NCBI GenBank assembly: GCA_937936215.1
Contig: CALGWX010000083.1
Span: 1 to 20,731, forward strand
Direction: 5' to 3'
Origin: an uncultured Burkholderiaceae bacterium
GTDB lineage: Bacteria; Pseudomonadota; Gammaproteobacteria; Burkholderiales; Burkholderiaceae_F
DNA length: 20,731 nucleotides
This document shows positions 6,621 through 13,674 of the stretch, piece after piece. How positions within the stretch are numbered: the stretch's first letter is position 1; each line of letters begins with the position of its first letter. The position numbers were made by a program, and so were the translations under genes. The notes under the pieces are model-generated. The model was given only the letters and a program-made list of their open reading frames with translations. It was not told the DNA's origin and made no database searches.

Positions 6621-7236
6621 GGGTTGCTGCTCCTCGATTGAATAGGTGGATTCACGCGCGGCCGCACCGGCGCGGGGCGGGATTATGCCGCCCGGCAGCG
6701 CCGGGCGGGCGGCCTGCCATCAGCGCGCGAAGCAGGCGGGCGGTTGACAGCGGGGCTTCGCCAGATCTGACACCGCGTACCGCCGGGAATAACACGCCCT
6801 TCGGCAGCCAGCGCCTGGCCGCAGGCCGCCGCAGTCCAGCCGGCGCACAGCAGCCCAGCCGGCTCGAGGCAGCCCAGCCAACTCGCGGCAGCCCAGGCGG
6901 CTCGCGGCAGCCCAGACGACTCCCGGCAGCCGAGGCGGCTCACGGCAACCCAGGCCGCTCACGGTCGCCCAGCGACAGAGCGTGCCGTCGCCGATGGCCG
7001 CGCCGCGCGGCAAGCCCGCCTGCGAGGCTGTGAAGCGACGCCGTGCGCGCCACGACCTCGCCGCTACTGCTGAGCCGCCGTACTGCAGGGCACGATTTTC
7101 CTGCAGCGGCCGACCCGCCCGACTGCAGACCACGATGCCGCCGCAGCGGCCAGCCCGCGGTGCCGCCGCACGCGGGCCCGCCGCTCGCCGCACCCCCGGG
7201 CCGCGGGCGACGACTCTTGCGCCGCCCCGGCGCCGG
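6621..7236. other. Gene-free repetitive region
   Basis: This 616-bp stretch lies between the end of the multi-rhodanese gene and the start of the 61-residue gene, both on the minus strand. Frames in several phases stay open but give low-complexity Arg/Ala/Gly/Cys sequence, so I call no gene. It holds the 19-bp tandem array and a looser pair of about 40-bp repeats (roughly 7075-7150). The promoter of the 61-residue gene should lie near its right-hand start, but no convincing boxes were found. No T-tract terminator for the rhodanese operon was seen. Confidence 0.6.
6821..6972. repeat. Tandem array of a 19-bp unit, about 8 copies
   Basis: From 6840 to 6972 seven head-to-tail 19-bp units run without a gap (starts 6840, 6859, 6878, 6897, 6916, 6935, 6954). 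A more diverged eighth lies at 6821-6839. A typical unit is GCGGCTCGCGGCAGCCCAG; most copies end GGCAGCCCAG with small changes. The unit length is not a multiple of three, and the array is in a gene-free region, so it is probably not coding. Confidence 0.88.
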
Positions 7237-8607
7237 TCAGAGCTTCGGCGTCACCTTGAACGTGCCGTTCTTGGCGATGTCGATCTCGGCATTGAGGAAG
7301 CCCGCCTTGTAGCCGGCGTCCTTCGGCTTGTGATAGGCCATCTCGGCGCGGATGCCGGTCGAGCAGTGGGCGATGATGCGCTTGGCCTTCGGCAGCTCGC
7401 CCATGCGGGCCAGCAGTTCCTCGTCGGGGACCAGCACGGCGCCCTTGATCATGCCGGCGTTGGCCTCGTCCGGGTTGCGCACGTCGAGGATCAGCACGTC
7501 GGGCGACGCGGCCTGCGCCAGCTTGGTGAACTCGGCGACCGGGATCGACCCGGGCCGCGGCTTCGGCACATAGGCGACCTTGGTCGCGGCCGGGCCCGAC
7601 TCGATCGCGTAGCCGGCCGCCTGCCAGCCCAGCAGGCCCTGCTCCATCACCTGCACGTTGCTCTGCCCGGCCTTCACCAACGCGCGGGCGGCGCGCTTGG
7701 CGTCGTCACCGCCGCGCCCGTCGTGGACGATGATCGGCGCCTTCAGCTTCGGATCGGGGAAGCTCTTCGCCTGGCTGGCGACCATCGCCGCCGGGATGTT
7801 CACCGCGCCCTTGATGTGGTCCGAAGCGGCTTCTTCCTTCGAGCGCACGTCGAGGATCACCGCCGGGATGTCCTTGTCGAGGTAGGCGGCCTTGACGAAC
7901 TCCGGCCGGGTCACCAGGTAGTCCTTGGTTTCCCACTCGGGGACGCCCTCGTGATAGACCTTGGTGTTCTTGTAGCCGAGCGCAATCGCCTTGCGCTGCG
8001 ACAGCGGGCTCATCTGGCAGGTCACGCCCTGGCAGAAGAACACCAGCAGCGTGTTCTTGTCGGCCGGCAGGCGGTTGACGACCTTGTCCCACGACGGATA
8101 CGGCACGTTGATCGCGCCGGGGATCGTGCCCTGCTGGAAGCGCGGCAGCGGCCGCGAGTCGATGAGCACGAAGTTGCCGCTACCCTGATCGACCAGCTTG
8201 CGCACGAAGGCATAGTCGACGAGGTCTTCCTTGGCGACCTTCACCGGCCCCTTGAAGCGGATTTCGGTGGCGAACTTCTGCCCGTCGCGCTCCACGAAGG
8301 CCACGCGCGCCTCGTGGCCCTTGCGCGCGTCGCGCAGCCACTCGACCTTCTTCGCCTCGCCCGCATCGAGCACCTTCAGCGTCTTCTCGTCGAAGCGGAC
8401 GATCTCCTTGTTCGCGTCGATGCCGAGCTGGATCGACTGCGACTTGAAGGAGACGTTCTCGAAGTAGCCGGCCACCACGCCCGGCTCCGGCTTGTGGCAG
8501 TTGCCGCATACCGCGGCCTGAGTGGGTTTCGGCGCCGGTGTCTGCGCCAGCGCGCCGCCGGCCACTCAGGCCAGCGCCGCGAACGTCAACGCAACGCTTG
8601 TCTTCAT
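7237..8607 (-). pseudogene. Haem-motif triple-rhodanese sulfurtransferase, in-frame TGA in signal peptide
   Basis: The full frame from ATG 8607 encodes 456 codons. A signal peptide (MKTSVALTFAALA, a TGA at 8566-8568, then VAGGALAQ) is followed by a CGNCH haem-c motif at 34-38, a beta-rich linker, and three rhodanese domains at about 120-225, 235-335 and 345-440. Domains 1 and 3 have active-site Cys (FFCQGVTC, Cys192; HCSTGIR, Cys415); domain 2 has Asp in that place (HDGRGGDD, Asp296). The expected role is periplasmic sulfane-sulfur binding or transfer with a redox haem. It follows psrC by 31 nt and a ribosome site (GAGGAAGG) precedes ATG 8607. The TGA breaks the signal peptide; a GTG directly after it (8565) could restart a 442-residue form lacking export. 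The rest of the frame is intact, so this is a very recent change or a sequence error. Confidence 0.85.
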
Positions 8608-8638
8608 CTCGCCTTCCTCTTCAAAAGGTGGGCACCGC

Positions 8639-9688
8639 TCAGAATCTCGCCGCGGTGCTGACGACTTCGCTGGCCTGGCCGGCGTTGACCAGCACCCAGC
8701 GCAGGGCGAAACCACCCACGAGCACCAGCACCGCCGGGACGACCGTGTGCGGGATGCGGTGCGACAGCTCCAGCGCCTGCAGCACGATCGGCAACAGGAT
8801 GCCGATGGCAATCACGCCGACCCAGAACACCACCCCGTATTTGCCCGCGAACAGCAGCTTCGCCGCCTCGATCTGCGACAGGCCGGAGGTTGCCAGCGAC
8901 AGCAGCAGCAGCGCGATCAGCACCAGCTCGACCGCGAGCAGCGCCACGTCGGCGCGGATCAGCGTGTTGACGGTCGACTTCTCCGGCGGCTGCGGCCCGA
9001 GCGGCTGCGTCATCGCCGCCAACAGCCCACCGATCAGGCTGCGCGGCGCCGGCCGCCCCGGGAACACGCGGCTCGCCAGGTGCATGCCAGCGGCGGCGGC
9101 GGAAAGCCCGGAGACGAGGAACAGCAGCGGCAGCACGGAGGTGTTCCACAGCGGCCGCGCCACCATTGTGTTCAGCAGGATGCCGGTGTAGATGCCCACC
9201 GCGATGCCGAAGGCGATGTTGACGTACCCCAGCCAGCGCATCCGCGCCGGGCTGCCGGTGAAGTAGTCGGACGCTCGCCTCAGCGCCGGCACGCGCTCGC
9301 CGAGCCAAGGCCAGGATTCCGGCAGCCGCACCAGCGCGGAAACCAGCAGGATCGCGTAGACGGCGAGCAGCACCCATGAGCCCCACGACATCGGCGAGGC
9401 CGGCTGGAACGTGATGTACACGGCCCAGACGTACAGCGGGTGCGCCAGGTCCAGCAGCAGCGCCAGCACGCCGAGGTTCAGCAGCATGAAGGCGAGCAGC
9501 GGCGTCTGCAACGAGAAGAAGGTCTTGGTGTCGTCGCCGCGGGCGGTGCGTAGCATGGCGACGCCTGCGAAGATCATCATGCCGGCGACCATGCCGCCGA
9601 CGAAGAGGTACAGCGGGATCTCCCAGCCCCAGACGTGAAGCTGCGGATCGATGCCGGGGTTGTGCCGCGTGCTCGTGACTTCCAGCAT
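8639..9688 (-). CDS. psrC: NrfD/PsrC-type quinone-binding membrane subunit
   Basis: This 349-residue protein has eight or nine hydrophobic segments and the NrfD/PsrC pattern: LYLFVGGMVAGMM in helix 1, DLAHPLYVW, PASPMSWGSW, GIYTGILLNTMVARPLWNT, and FALRWVLVNAG in the last helix. It anchors the A and B subunits at the inner membrane and exchanges electrons and protons with quinone or quinol. It starts 10 nt after psrB with GAGGA upstream, so it is the third gene of the operon, with the multi-rhodanese gene next. Length and pattern fit PsrC and also related SoeC/DmsC-like anchors, so the naming follows the catalytic subunit. Confidence 0.88.
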   Translation of the reverse strand: MLEVTSTRHNPGIDPQLHVWGWEIPLYLFVGGMVAGMMIFAGVAMLRTARGDDTKTFFSLQTPLLAFMLLNLGVLALLLDLAHPLYVWAVYITFQPASPMSWGSWVLLAVYAILLVSALVRLPESWPWLGERVPALRRASDYFTGSPARMRWLGYVNIAFGIAVGIYTGILLNTMVARPLWNTSVLPLLFLVSGLSAAAAGMHLASRVFPGRPAPRSLIGGLLAAMTQPLGPQPPEKSTVNTLIRADVALLAVELVLIALLLLSLATSGLSQIEAAKLLFAGKYGVVFWVGVIAIGILLPIVLQALELSHRIPHTVVPAVLVLVGGFALRWVLVNAGQASEVVSTAARF

Positions 9689-9698
9689 GGCTCGTTCC

Positions 9699-10313
9699 TC
9701 AGGTCAGGTAGAACACGCGTGGCCGGGTGCCCGCCTCGGGCAGCAGCACGTGCCACTTGCGCGTCCGCAGCAGCGTCGCGACGGTGCTCTTCGGGTCGTC
9801 GAGGTCGCCGAAGTACATGCAGCGCGTCGGGCACACCGACACGCAGGCCGGATCCTTGCCCTCGCGGATGCGGTGGTCGCAGAACGTGCACTTGTCGACG
9901 TAGCCCTTCGGGTGCACGTAGCGGGCGCCGTAGGGGCAGGAGGCGATGCACGCCTTGCAGCCGATGCAGCGGTTGGCCTTCACCTTCACCAGCCCGAGGT
10001 CGTTCACGTGGCTGGCGCCTGTCGGGCAGCAACTGACGCAGGGCGGGTTCTCGCAGTGGTTGCAGCGCTCGGTGCGGATCTCCATCGTGAGCTTCGGGAA
10101 CTCGCCGCGCACCGTGGTCGTGATCCAGTCGCGCGCGAAGCCCACCGGAACATCGTTCTCCGCCTGGCAGGCCACCACGCAGTCCATGCAGCCGACACAC
10201 TTGGTGGTGTCGATCACCATGCCGTAGCGCGGCCCAGTGGCGCGCGGCCGCCCGGAGCCACTGGGCACCCCCTCGGGGAGCGGCGAGCGAAGCGAGCGTG
10301 GGGGTGTCGTCAT
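9699..10313 (-). CDS. psrB: Four-[4Fe-4S] ferredoxin subunit (PsrB/PhsB type)
   Basis: This protein of 204 residues carries four ferredoxin Cys sets: CVGCMDCVVAC (39-49), CNHCENPPCVSCC, CIGCKACIASCP and CTFCDH...CVSVCP, typical of the electron-transfer subunit of PsrABC, PhsABC and DmsABC enzymes. It would pass electrons between the membrane subunit and the Mo enzyme in the periplasm. The ATG at 10313 lies 1 nt after the psrA stop, but residues 1-29 (Pro/Arg/Ser-rich) are encoded by a REP-like repeat and do not look like the family. The family's own beginning, RYGMVIDTTKC, starts around codon 30, and an internal ATG at 10220 is an alternative start. The core is certain; the start is not. Confidence 0.9.
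   Translation of the reverse strand: MTTPPRSLRSPLPEGVPSGSGRPRATGPRYGMVIDTTKCVGCMDCVVACQAENDVPVGFARDWITTTVRGEFPKLTMEIRTERCNHCENPPCVSCCPTGASHVNDLGLVKVKANRCIGCKACIASCPYGARYVHPKGYVDKCTFCDHRIREGKDPACVSVCPTRCMYFGDLDDPKSTVATLLRTRKWHVLLPEAGTRPRVFYLT
10232..10306. repeat. REP-like palindromic element at the psrA-psrB junction
   Basis: Two nested palindromes lie side by side. GCCCAGTGGC (10232-10241) pairs perfectly with GCCACTGGGC (10257-10266), and CACCCCC (10266-10272) pairs with GGGGGTG (10300-10306) around a GCGAGCGAAGCGAGCG direct repeat. From memory, the GAGCGAAGCGAGCG plus C/G-tract combination is a common dispersed intergenic motif in Burkholderiales. Here it sits within the annotated 5' end of psrB and supplies its odd N-terminal residues. 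Confidence 0.6.
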
Positions 10314-10314
10314 C

Positions 10315-12501
10315 TCAGCCCTCCTTCACGAACGTCACGAAATTGCTGTGCAGGCTGGTGCCGCCCATCAGCGGATCGACCTTGTAGCGGGTGGTCAGCT
10401 GCGCCACGCTCGCGCCCTTCATGAACGCGTGCTTGCGCATCTTGTTGATGTGGCCGAAGCCGTAGACCATGTACAGCGTGTCCGGGCGGATCCGCTGCGT
10501 GACCTTGACCTTCACCGGCTGGCCGACCACACCGTCCTGGTTCTTCAGCTTCACGACCTGGCCGTTGTTCAGCCCGAGCTTCGCCGCCGTGGCGCCGTTG
10601 ATCCACACCGAGTTCTCCGGCATCAGGCTGGCCAGATAGGGGTTCGACTGCGTGCGGCTGAAGGTGTGCACCGGGGCGCGGCCGGTGATCAGCGGGAAGT
10701 AGCCCTCCGGGGGCTTGTCCGGTGGCGTGTACTTCGGCACCGGGTCGAAACCCGCCTCCTTGAGCTGGTCGGACCAGAACTCGACCTTGCCCGACGGCGT
10801 GCCGAACTCGATCGCCGCGCCGTCGTCGACATAGACCGGCTCCTTCGGACCGAGGATGACACCCTCGGCCTTCAGCTTGGCGAAGTCGATGTTCGACTTC
10901 TCGCAGCGGTAGGCGAGGTACTCCTCGATGTGCGAAAACGGCATCGCCTCGGGGATGCCGAGCTTCTCCGCCAGCTGCTTCGCCATCCACCAGGCCGGCT
11001 TCTGGTCGTGCGGCGCGGCCACCACCGGCTGGCGCAGCGCCACCCAGCCTTGCCGGCCCCAGCCGGCGAGCAGTTCGTCGTAGCGCTCGAGGAACATGTC
11101 CTCGGGCAGCACCACGTCGGCATAGCCGGCGATCTCGCTCGGCATGGTGTCGACGACCACCAGCAGGTCGAGCTGGTCGATCGCCTTCAGCGTCTCGGCC
11201 TCGTTTGGCAGGGCGTGGATCAGGTCCGTCGAGTACACCCACCAGGCCTTGATCGGGTACGGCTTGCCGGTGAGCGTCGTCTCGCGGATGCCGGTGGTCA
11301 CCGCCTCGTGCGCGAACGGGTAGCGCTCGTGGTTCGGGTTGTCGGCCTTGGGTTTGTCGGACTTCGGATACTTCGGCAGCGGGAAACCGGCCAGTTCGAC
11401 GTGGTGGTTGATGTAGATGCCGCCGCGCCGGCCCCAGTTGCCGAGCAGGGCATTCAGCAACGCGATGGCGCGGCTGCGCTGCGCGTCGTCGCCGTTCCAG
11501 TTCACCCGCCGCCCGGGGTGGATCAGGCTGTGCGGACGGCGAATGGCAAACTCGCGCGCGGTGACCCGGATCATCTGCGCGTCCAGGCCAGTCTGCGCCG
11601 CCGCCCACTCGGGCGTGTACGGCTTGATCTCGGCGACGAACTTGTCGAAGCCGTGGCCGTGCTTGGCGACGAACTCGCGGTCGTACAGGCCTTCGTTGAC
11701 GAGCAGGTTCATCCACGCCAGCAGCAGCGCCAGGTCGGTGCCGGGCCGGATCGGCAGCCAGTACTTGGCCTTGCTCGCCGCCACCGAGTAGCGCGGGTCG
11801 ACGACGATGATCGGGATGCGCCGCTCGACCGCGTTGGCGAACTCCTGCACCTGCAGGTTGTGCATGTTCTCGCCCAGGTGCGAGCCGATCAGCACCAGGC
11901 AGTCGGTGTTCTCGATGTCCGTGGGCTCGGGCGAGCCGAGGTCGGTGCCCATCGTCAGCATCCAGCCGACGTCGCGCGGGCCCCGGCACTGCGCGAACGA
12001 CGGGCCGGCGAAGTTGATCGCGCCGTAGCTGCGCAGCACGTGCTGCAGGAAGCGCACCCCGACGCCGTGGTTGAACATGGCGATCGACTCGGCGCCGTAC
12101 TGCGCTTTGACCGCCTTCATCTTCTCGGCGATGAACGAGAACGCCTCGTCCCACGACACGGTGGCCCACTGCTCCTTGCCACGCTCGCCCTTGCGCAGCA
12201 GCGGCCGCTGCAGCCGGTCGGGGTCGTAGTGGGCGCCGACCGCGCCGGTGCCGCGCGGGCACAGCCGGCCGCGGCTCTGCGGGTCGATCGGGTTGCCCTC
12301 GAACTTCCACAGCTTGCCGTCGCGGGCGTAGCCGATGCCGCCGCAGCGCCAGAAGCACATCTCGCAGAAGGTCGGCACGGTCTTGACCGTGCCGGCGGGG
12401 CGAGCCGCGCTCGTCAACGGCGCCACCTGGGTGGCCACCGCCCCAGCGCCGAAGGTGGCGGCGGAGATCTTGAGGAATTTCCTGCGGGAGAGGCGTTCCA
12501 T
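10315..12501 (-). CDS. psrA: Molybdopterin oxidoreductase catalytic subunit, polysulfide/thiosulfate-reductase type
   Basis: This 728-residue protein begins with a Tat signal (SRRKFLK at 5-11, cleaved near residue 33). A [4Fe-4S] site follows at Cys46, Cys49, Cys53 and Cys81 (CEMCFWRC ... LCPRG), then the molybdo-bis-MGD domains. Cys172 (AQCRGPRD) is at the expected place for the Mo ligand of PsrA/PhsA enzymes. The C-terminal MGD-binding domain starts with PLITGRAPVHTFSRT. Length (about 730) fits PsrA/PhsA rather than the about 950-1,000 residues of SoeA or TtrA. The likely reaction is two-electron reduction of polysulfide, thiosulfate or similar on the periplasmic side; direction and substrate are inferred. 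The ATG at 12501 is chosen because it places the Tat motif at the N-terminus; its ribosome site is weak. It is first in the operon. Confidence 0.9.
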   Translation of the reverse strand: MERLSRRKFLKISAATFGAGAVATQVAPLTSAARPAGTVKTVPTFCEMCFWRCGGIGYARDGKLWKFEGNPIDPQSRGRLCPRGTGAVGAHYDPDRLQRPLLRKGERGKEQWATVSWDEAFSFIAEKMKAVKAQYGAESIAMFNHGVGVRFLQHVLRSYGAINFAGPSFAQCRGPRDVGWMLTMGTDLGSPEPTDIENTDCLVLIGSHLGENMHNLQVQEFANAVERRIPIIVVDPRYSVAASKAKYWLPIRPGTDLALLLAWMNLLVNEGLYDREFVAKHGHGFDKFVAEIKPYTPEWAAAQTGLDAQMIRVTAREFAIRRPHSLIHPGRRVNWNGDDAQRSRAIALLNALLGNWGRRGGIYINHHVELAGFPLPKYPKSDKPKADNPNHERYPFAHEAVTTGIRETTLTGKPYPIKAWWVYSTDLIHALPNEAETLKAIDQLDLLVVVDTMPSEIAGYADVVLPEDMFLERYDELLAGWGRQGWVALRQPVVAAPHDQKPAWWMAKQLAEKLGIPEAMPFSHIEEYLAYRCEKSNIDFAKLKAEGVILGPKEPVYVDDGAAIEFGTPSGKVEFWSDQLKEAGFDPVPKYTPPDKPPEGYFPLITGRAPVHTFSRTQSNPYLASLMPENSVWINGATAAKLGLNNGQVVKLKNQDGVVGQPVKVKVTQRIRPDTLYMVYGFGHINKMRKHAFMKGASVAQLTTRYKVDPLMGGTSLHSNFVTFVKEG

Positions 12502-12808
12502 GGTCGGGATTCCGGGTCGCTGCGGCCGCACCGACTGCGGGCACGCGCATTCGACTCCGGATACCCCCCACGGCATTTGACGAGGATCAGCGCCACAATC
12601 GGGATTGGCCGCTTTTCACATGCGGTTACAACGTTGGCTCAGGATCTTCCCGAGGGCGGGGTCTATCGCCAACGGGAATTGACAGCCGTCAACGCACGCC
12701 GGCAGCCCACCGATAGCGTTCGGGGCGTTGCGGCGATGCCAGGCCGGCAGGCCAAAAACCCGACGGCGCGGCGCTCCGCCCACGTTTCTCAACCCGACGA
12801 GTCAAGCG
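12502..12808. other. Divergent promoter region of psrA and the single-domain rhodanese
   Basis: This 307-bp region separates the two divergent sulfur genes and is locally less GC-rich around 12590-12700 than its flanks. It holds the FNR-like palindrome at 12679-12692 and a weaker inverted repeat CAATC-GG-GATTG at 12596-12607. No coding sequence was recognised; frames that extend into it are upstream extensions without family resemblance. Confidence 0.5.
12679..12692. promoter_or_regulatory. FNR/DNR-like palindrome TTGAC-N4-GTCAA
   Basis: TTGACAGCCGTCAA is a perfect 5-bp inverted repeat with 4-bp spacer, the same geometry as CRP/FNR-family sites (FNR: TTGAT-N4-ATCAA; NNR/DNR sites tolerate TTGAC). 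If it is a class II activator site centred at -41.5, transcription of the rhodanese gene would start near 12727, and a TAGCGT sequence at 12714-12719 sits about where a -10 box should be. The factor is inferred. Confidence 0.4.
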
Positions 12809-13276
12809 ATGAAAACACGTTTCCCGATGTTCACGGCGATCCTGGTGGCGGCGAGCCTGCTCGCGCCCGGCTATGCGCTGGCGCAGAACTATCCCGACAG
12901 CGTCAAGCAGCTGATTGCGGCCACCAAGAAACAGATCAAGACGATCAACATGGACCAGTTCCGGGCGCTGTTGGACAAGAAGGAGGCCGGCCTGATCATC
13001 GACGTACGGCAGGAGATCGAGTTCGAGGACGGCCATGTGCCCGGCGCGGTGAACGTGCCGCGCGGACTGATCGAGTTCCGCATCTGGAAGCTGGTCGGCT
13101 GGCCCGACAAGACCGACATGAACAAGCAGATGACGCTGTACTGCCTGACGGGTGCGCGGTGCGCCTTTGCGGCCAAGACGCTGCAGGACCTCGGCTTCAC
13201 CAACGTGACGTCGGTCGACATGCGCTTCGAGGACTGGCAGAAAGCCGGCCACCCGGTAGTGAAGCCGAGCAAGTAG
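12809..13276 (+). CDS. Secreted single-domain rhodanese sulfurtransferase
   Basis: This 155-residue protein has a signal peptide (1-25, cleavage after ALA) and one rhodanese domain (about 45-152) with LIIDVRQEIEFEDGHVPGAVNVP and the active-site loop CLTGARC (Cys112 to Cys118). It probably holds sulfane sulfur as a Cys112 persulfide in the periplasm. It is divergent from psrABC and the triple-rhodanese gene, so a sulfur donor or relay role to that enzyme is a reasonable inference. The ATG at 12809 is chosen because the signal peptide starts there; the ribosome site is weak. A strong terminator follows 20 nt after the stop, so it is monocistronic. Confidence 0.9.
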   Translation: MKTRFPMFTAILVAASLLAPGYALAQNYPDSVKQLIAATKKQIKTINMDQFRALLDKKEAGLIIDVRQEIEFEDGHVPGAVNVPRGLIEFRIWKLVGWPDKTDMNKQMTLYCLTGARCAFAAKTLQDLGFTNVTSVDMRFEDWQKAGHPVVKPSK

Positions 13277-13296
13277 ACGCGGCGACCGTCGCATCG

Positions 13297-13327
13297 AAGC
13301 GGAGGCCTTGCGCCTCCGCTTTTTTTC
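13297..13327 (+). terminator. Rho-independent terminator of the rhodanese gene
   Basis: A 10-bp stem (AAGCGGAGGC, 13297-13306, with GCCTCCGCTT, 13312-13321) with a 5-nt loop is followed by a run of Ts to 13326. It starts 20 nt after the rhodanese stop codon. Confidence 0.9.
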
Positions 13328-13674
13328 GCGCCCGCCGCGCAGGCGTATCGAAAAGGTGCCGCTGCTGGGCGCCGCTATCGCCGTGCTCGCCGCCGGCGAG
13401 CGCGCCTTTTCAGGTCGTCAAACTCGCCGCGCAACTCGGCGAGGGCCTCCGACGCGTTATCGCGCGGGGACAAGTCGGGGCTGCAACTCGGCGCTCGCGC
13501 TGCCTCGATGCAGCAGCTGCGACAGGCGGCGCGAGGACTGACGCCGGCGCGTTGGCACGGTGGCAGCGGCAACGCCGCCGGCAAGAAGCAGCGGCACGGC
13601 GACCCCGCCGCCGCCCTCATTGCCGCAACTGCAGCGCTCGGCTCGGATCAGCGTTCACCGAGCGCCGTATCAGT
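13328..13674. other. Intergenic stretch with no recognised gene
   Basis: This 347-bp stretch lies between the rhodanese terminator and the end of the minus-strand TPR lipoprotein gene. An 81-codon minus frame (13375-13620) exists but is Arg/Cys/Ala-rich and has no family resemblance. A short CTCGCC/GGCGAG hairpin (13386-13400) precedes CGCGCCTTTT and could be a weak second terminator. I see nothing else. Confidence 0.5.

Noticed and set aside
6821..6972. CRISPR array
   Set aside because: The 19-bp units are directly adjacent with no spacers, and no cas genes are present.
8566..8568. TGA as selenocysteine or a reassigned codon
   Set aside because: The position is in the hydrophobic part of a signal peptide, where selenocysteine has no role, no SECIS-like hairpin was recognised just after it, and neighbouring genes use TGA as stop.
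6982..8661. 559-codon plus-strand open frame opposite the triple-rhodanese gene
   Set aside because: It is the antisense shadow of a recognised gene, with no motif of its own.
12502..12576. 25-residue N-terminal extension of psrA from an upstream ATG
   Set aside because: It would place the Tat motif about 30 residues inside the protein; the ATG at 12501 gives the normal position.
13375..13620. 81-codon minus-strand frame downstream of the TPR lipoprotein gene
   Set aside because: It has no ribosome site, has Arg/Cys-rich composition and no recognisable family; only a short ELRGEFDDLKRR segment looked protein-like.
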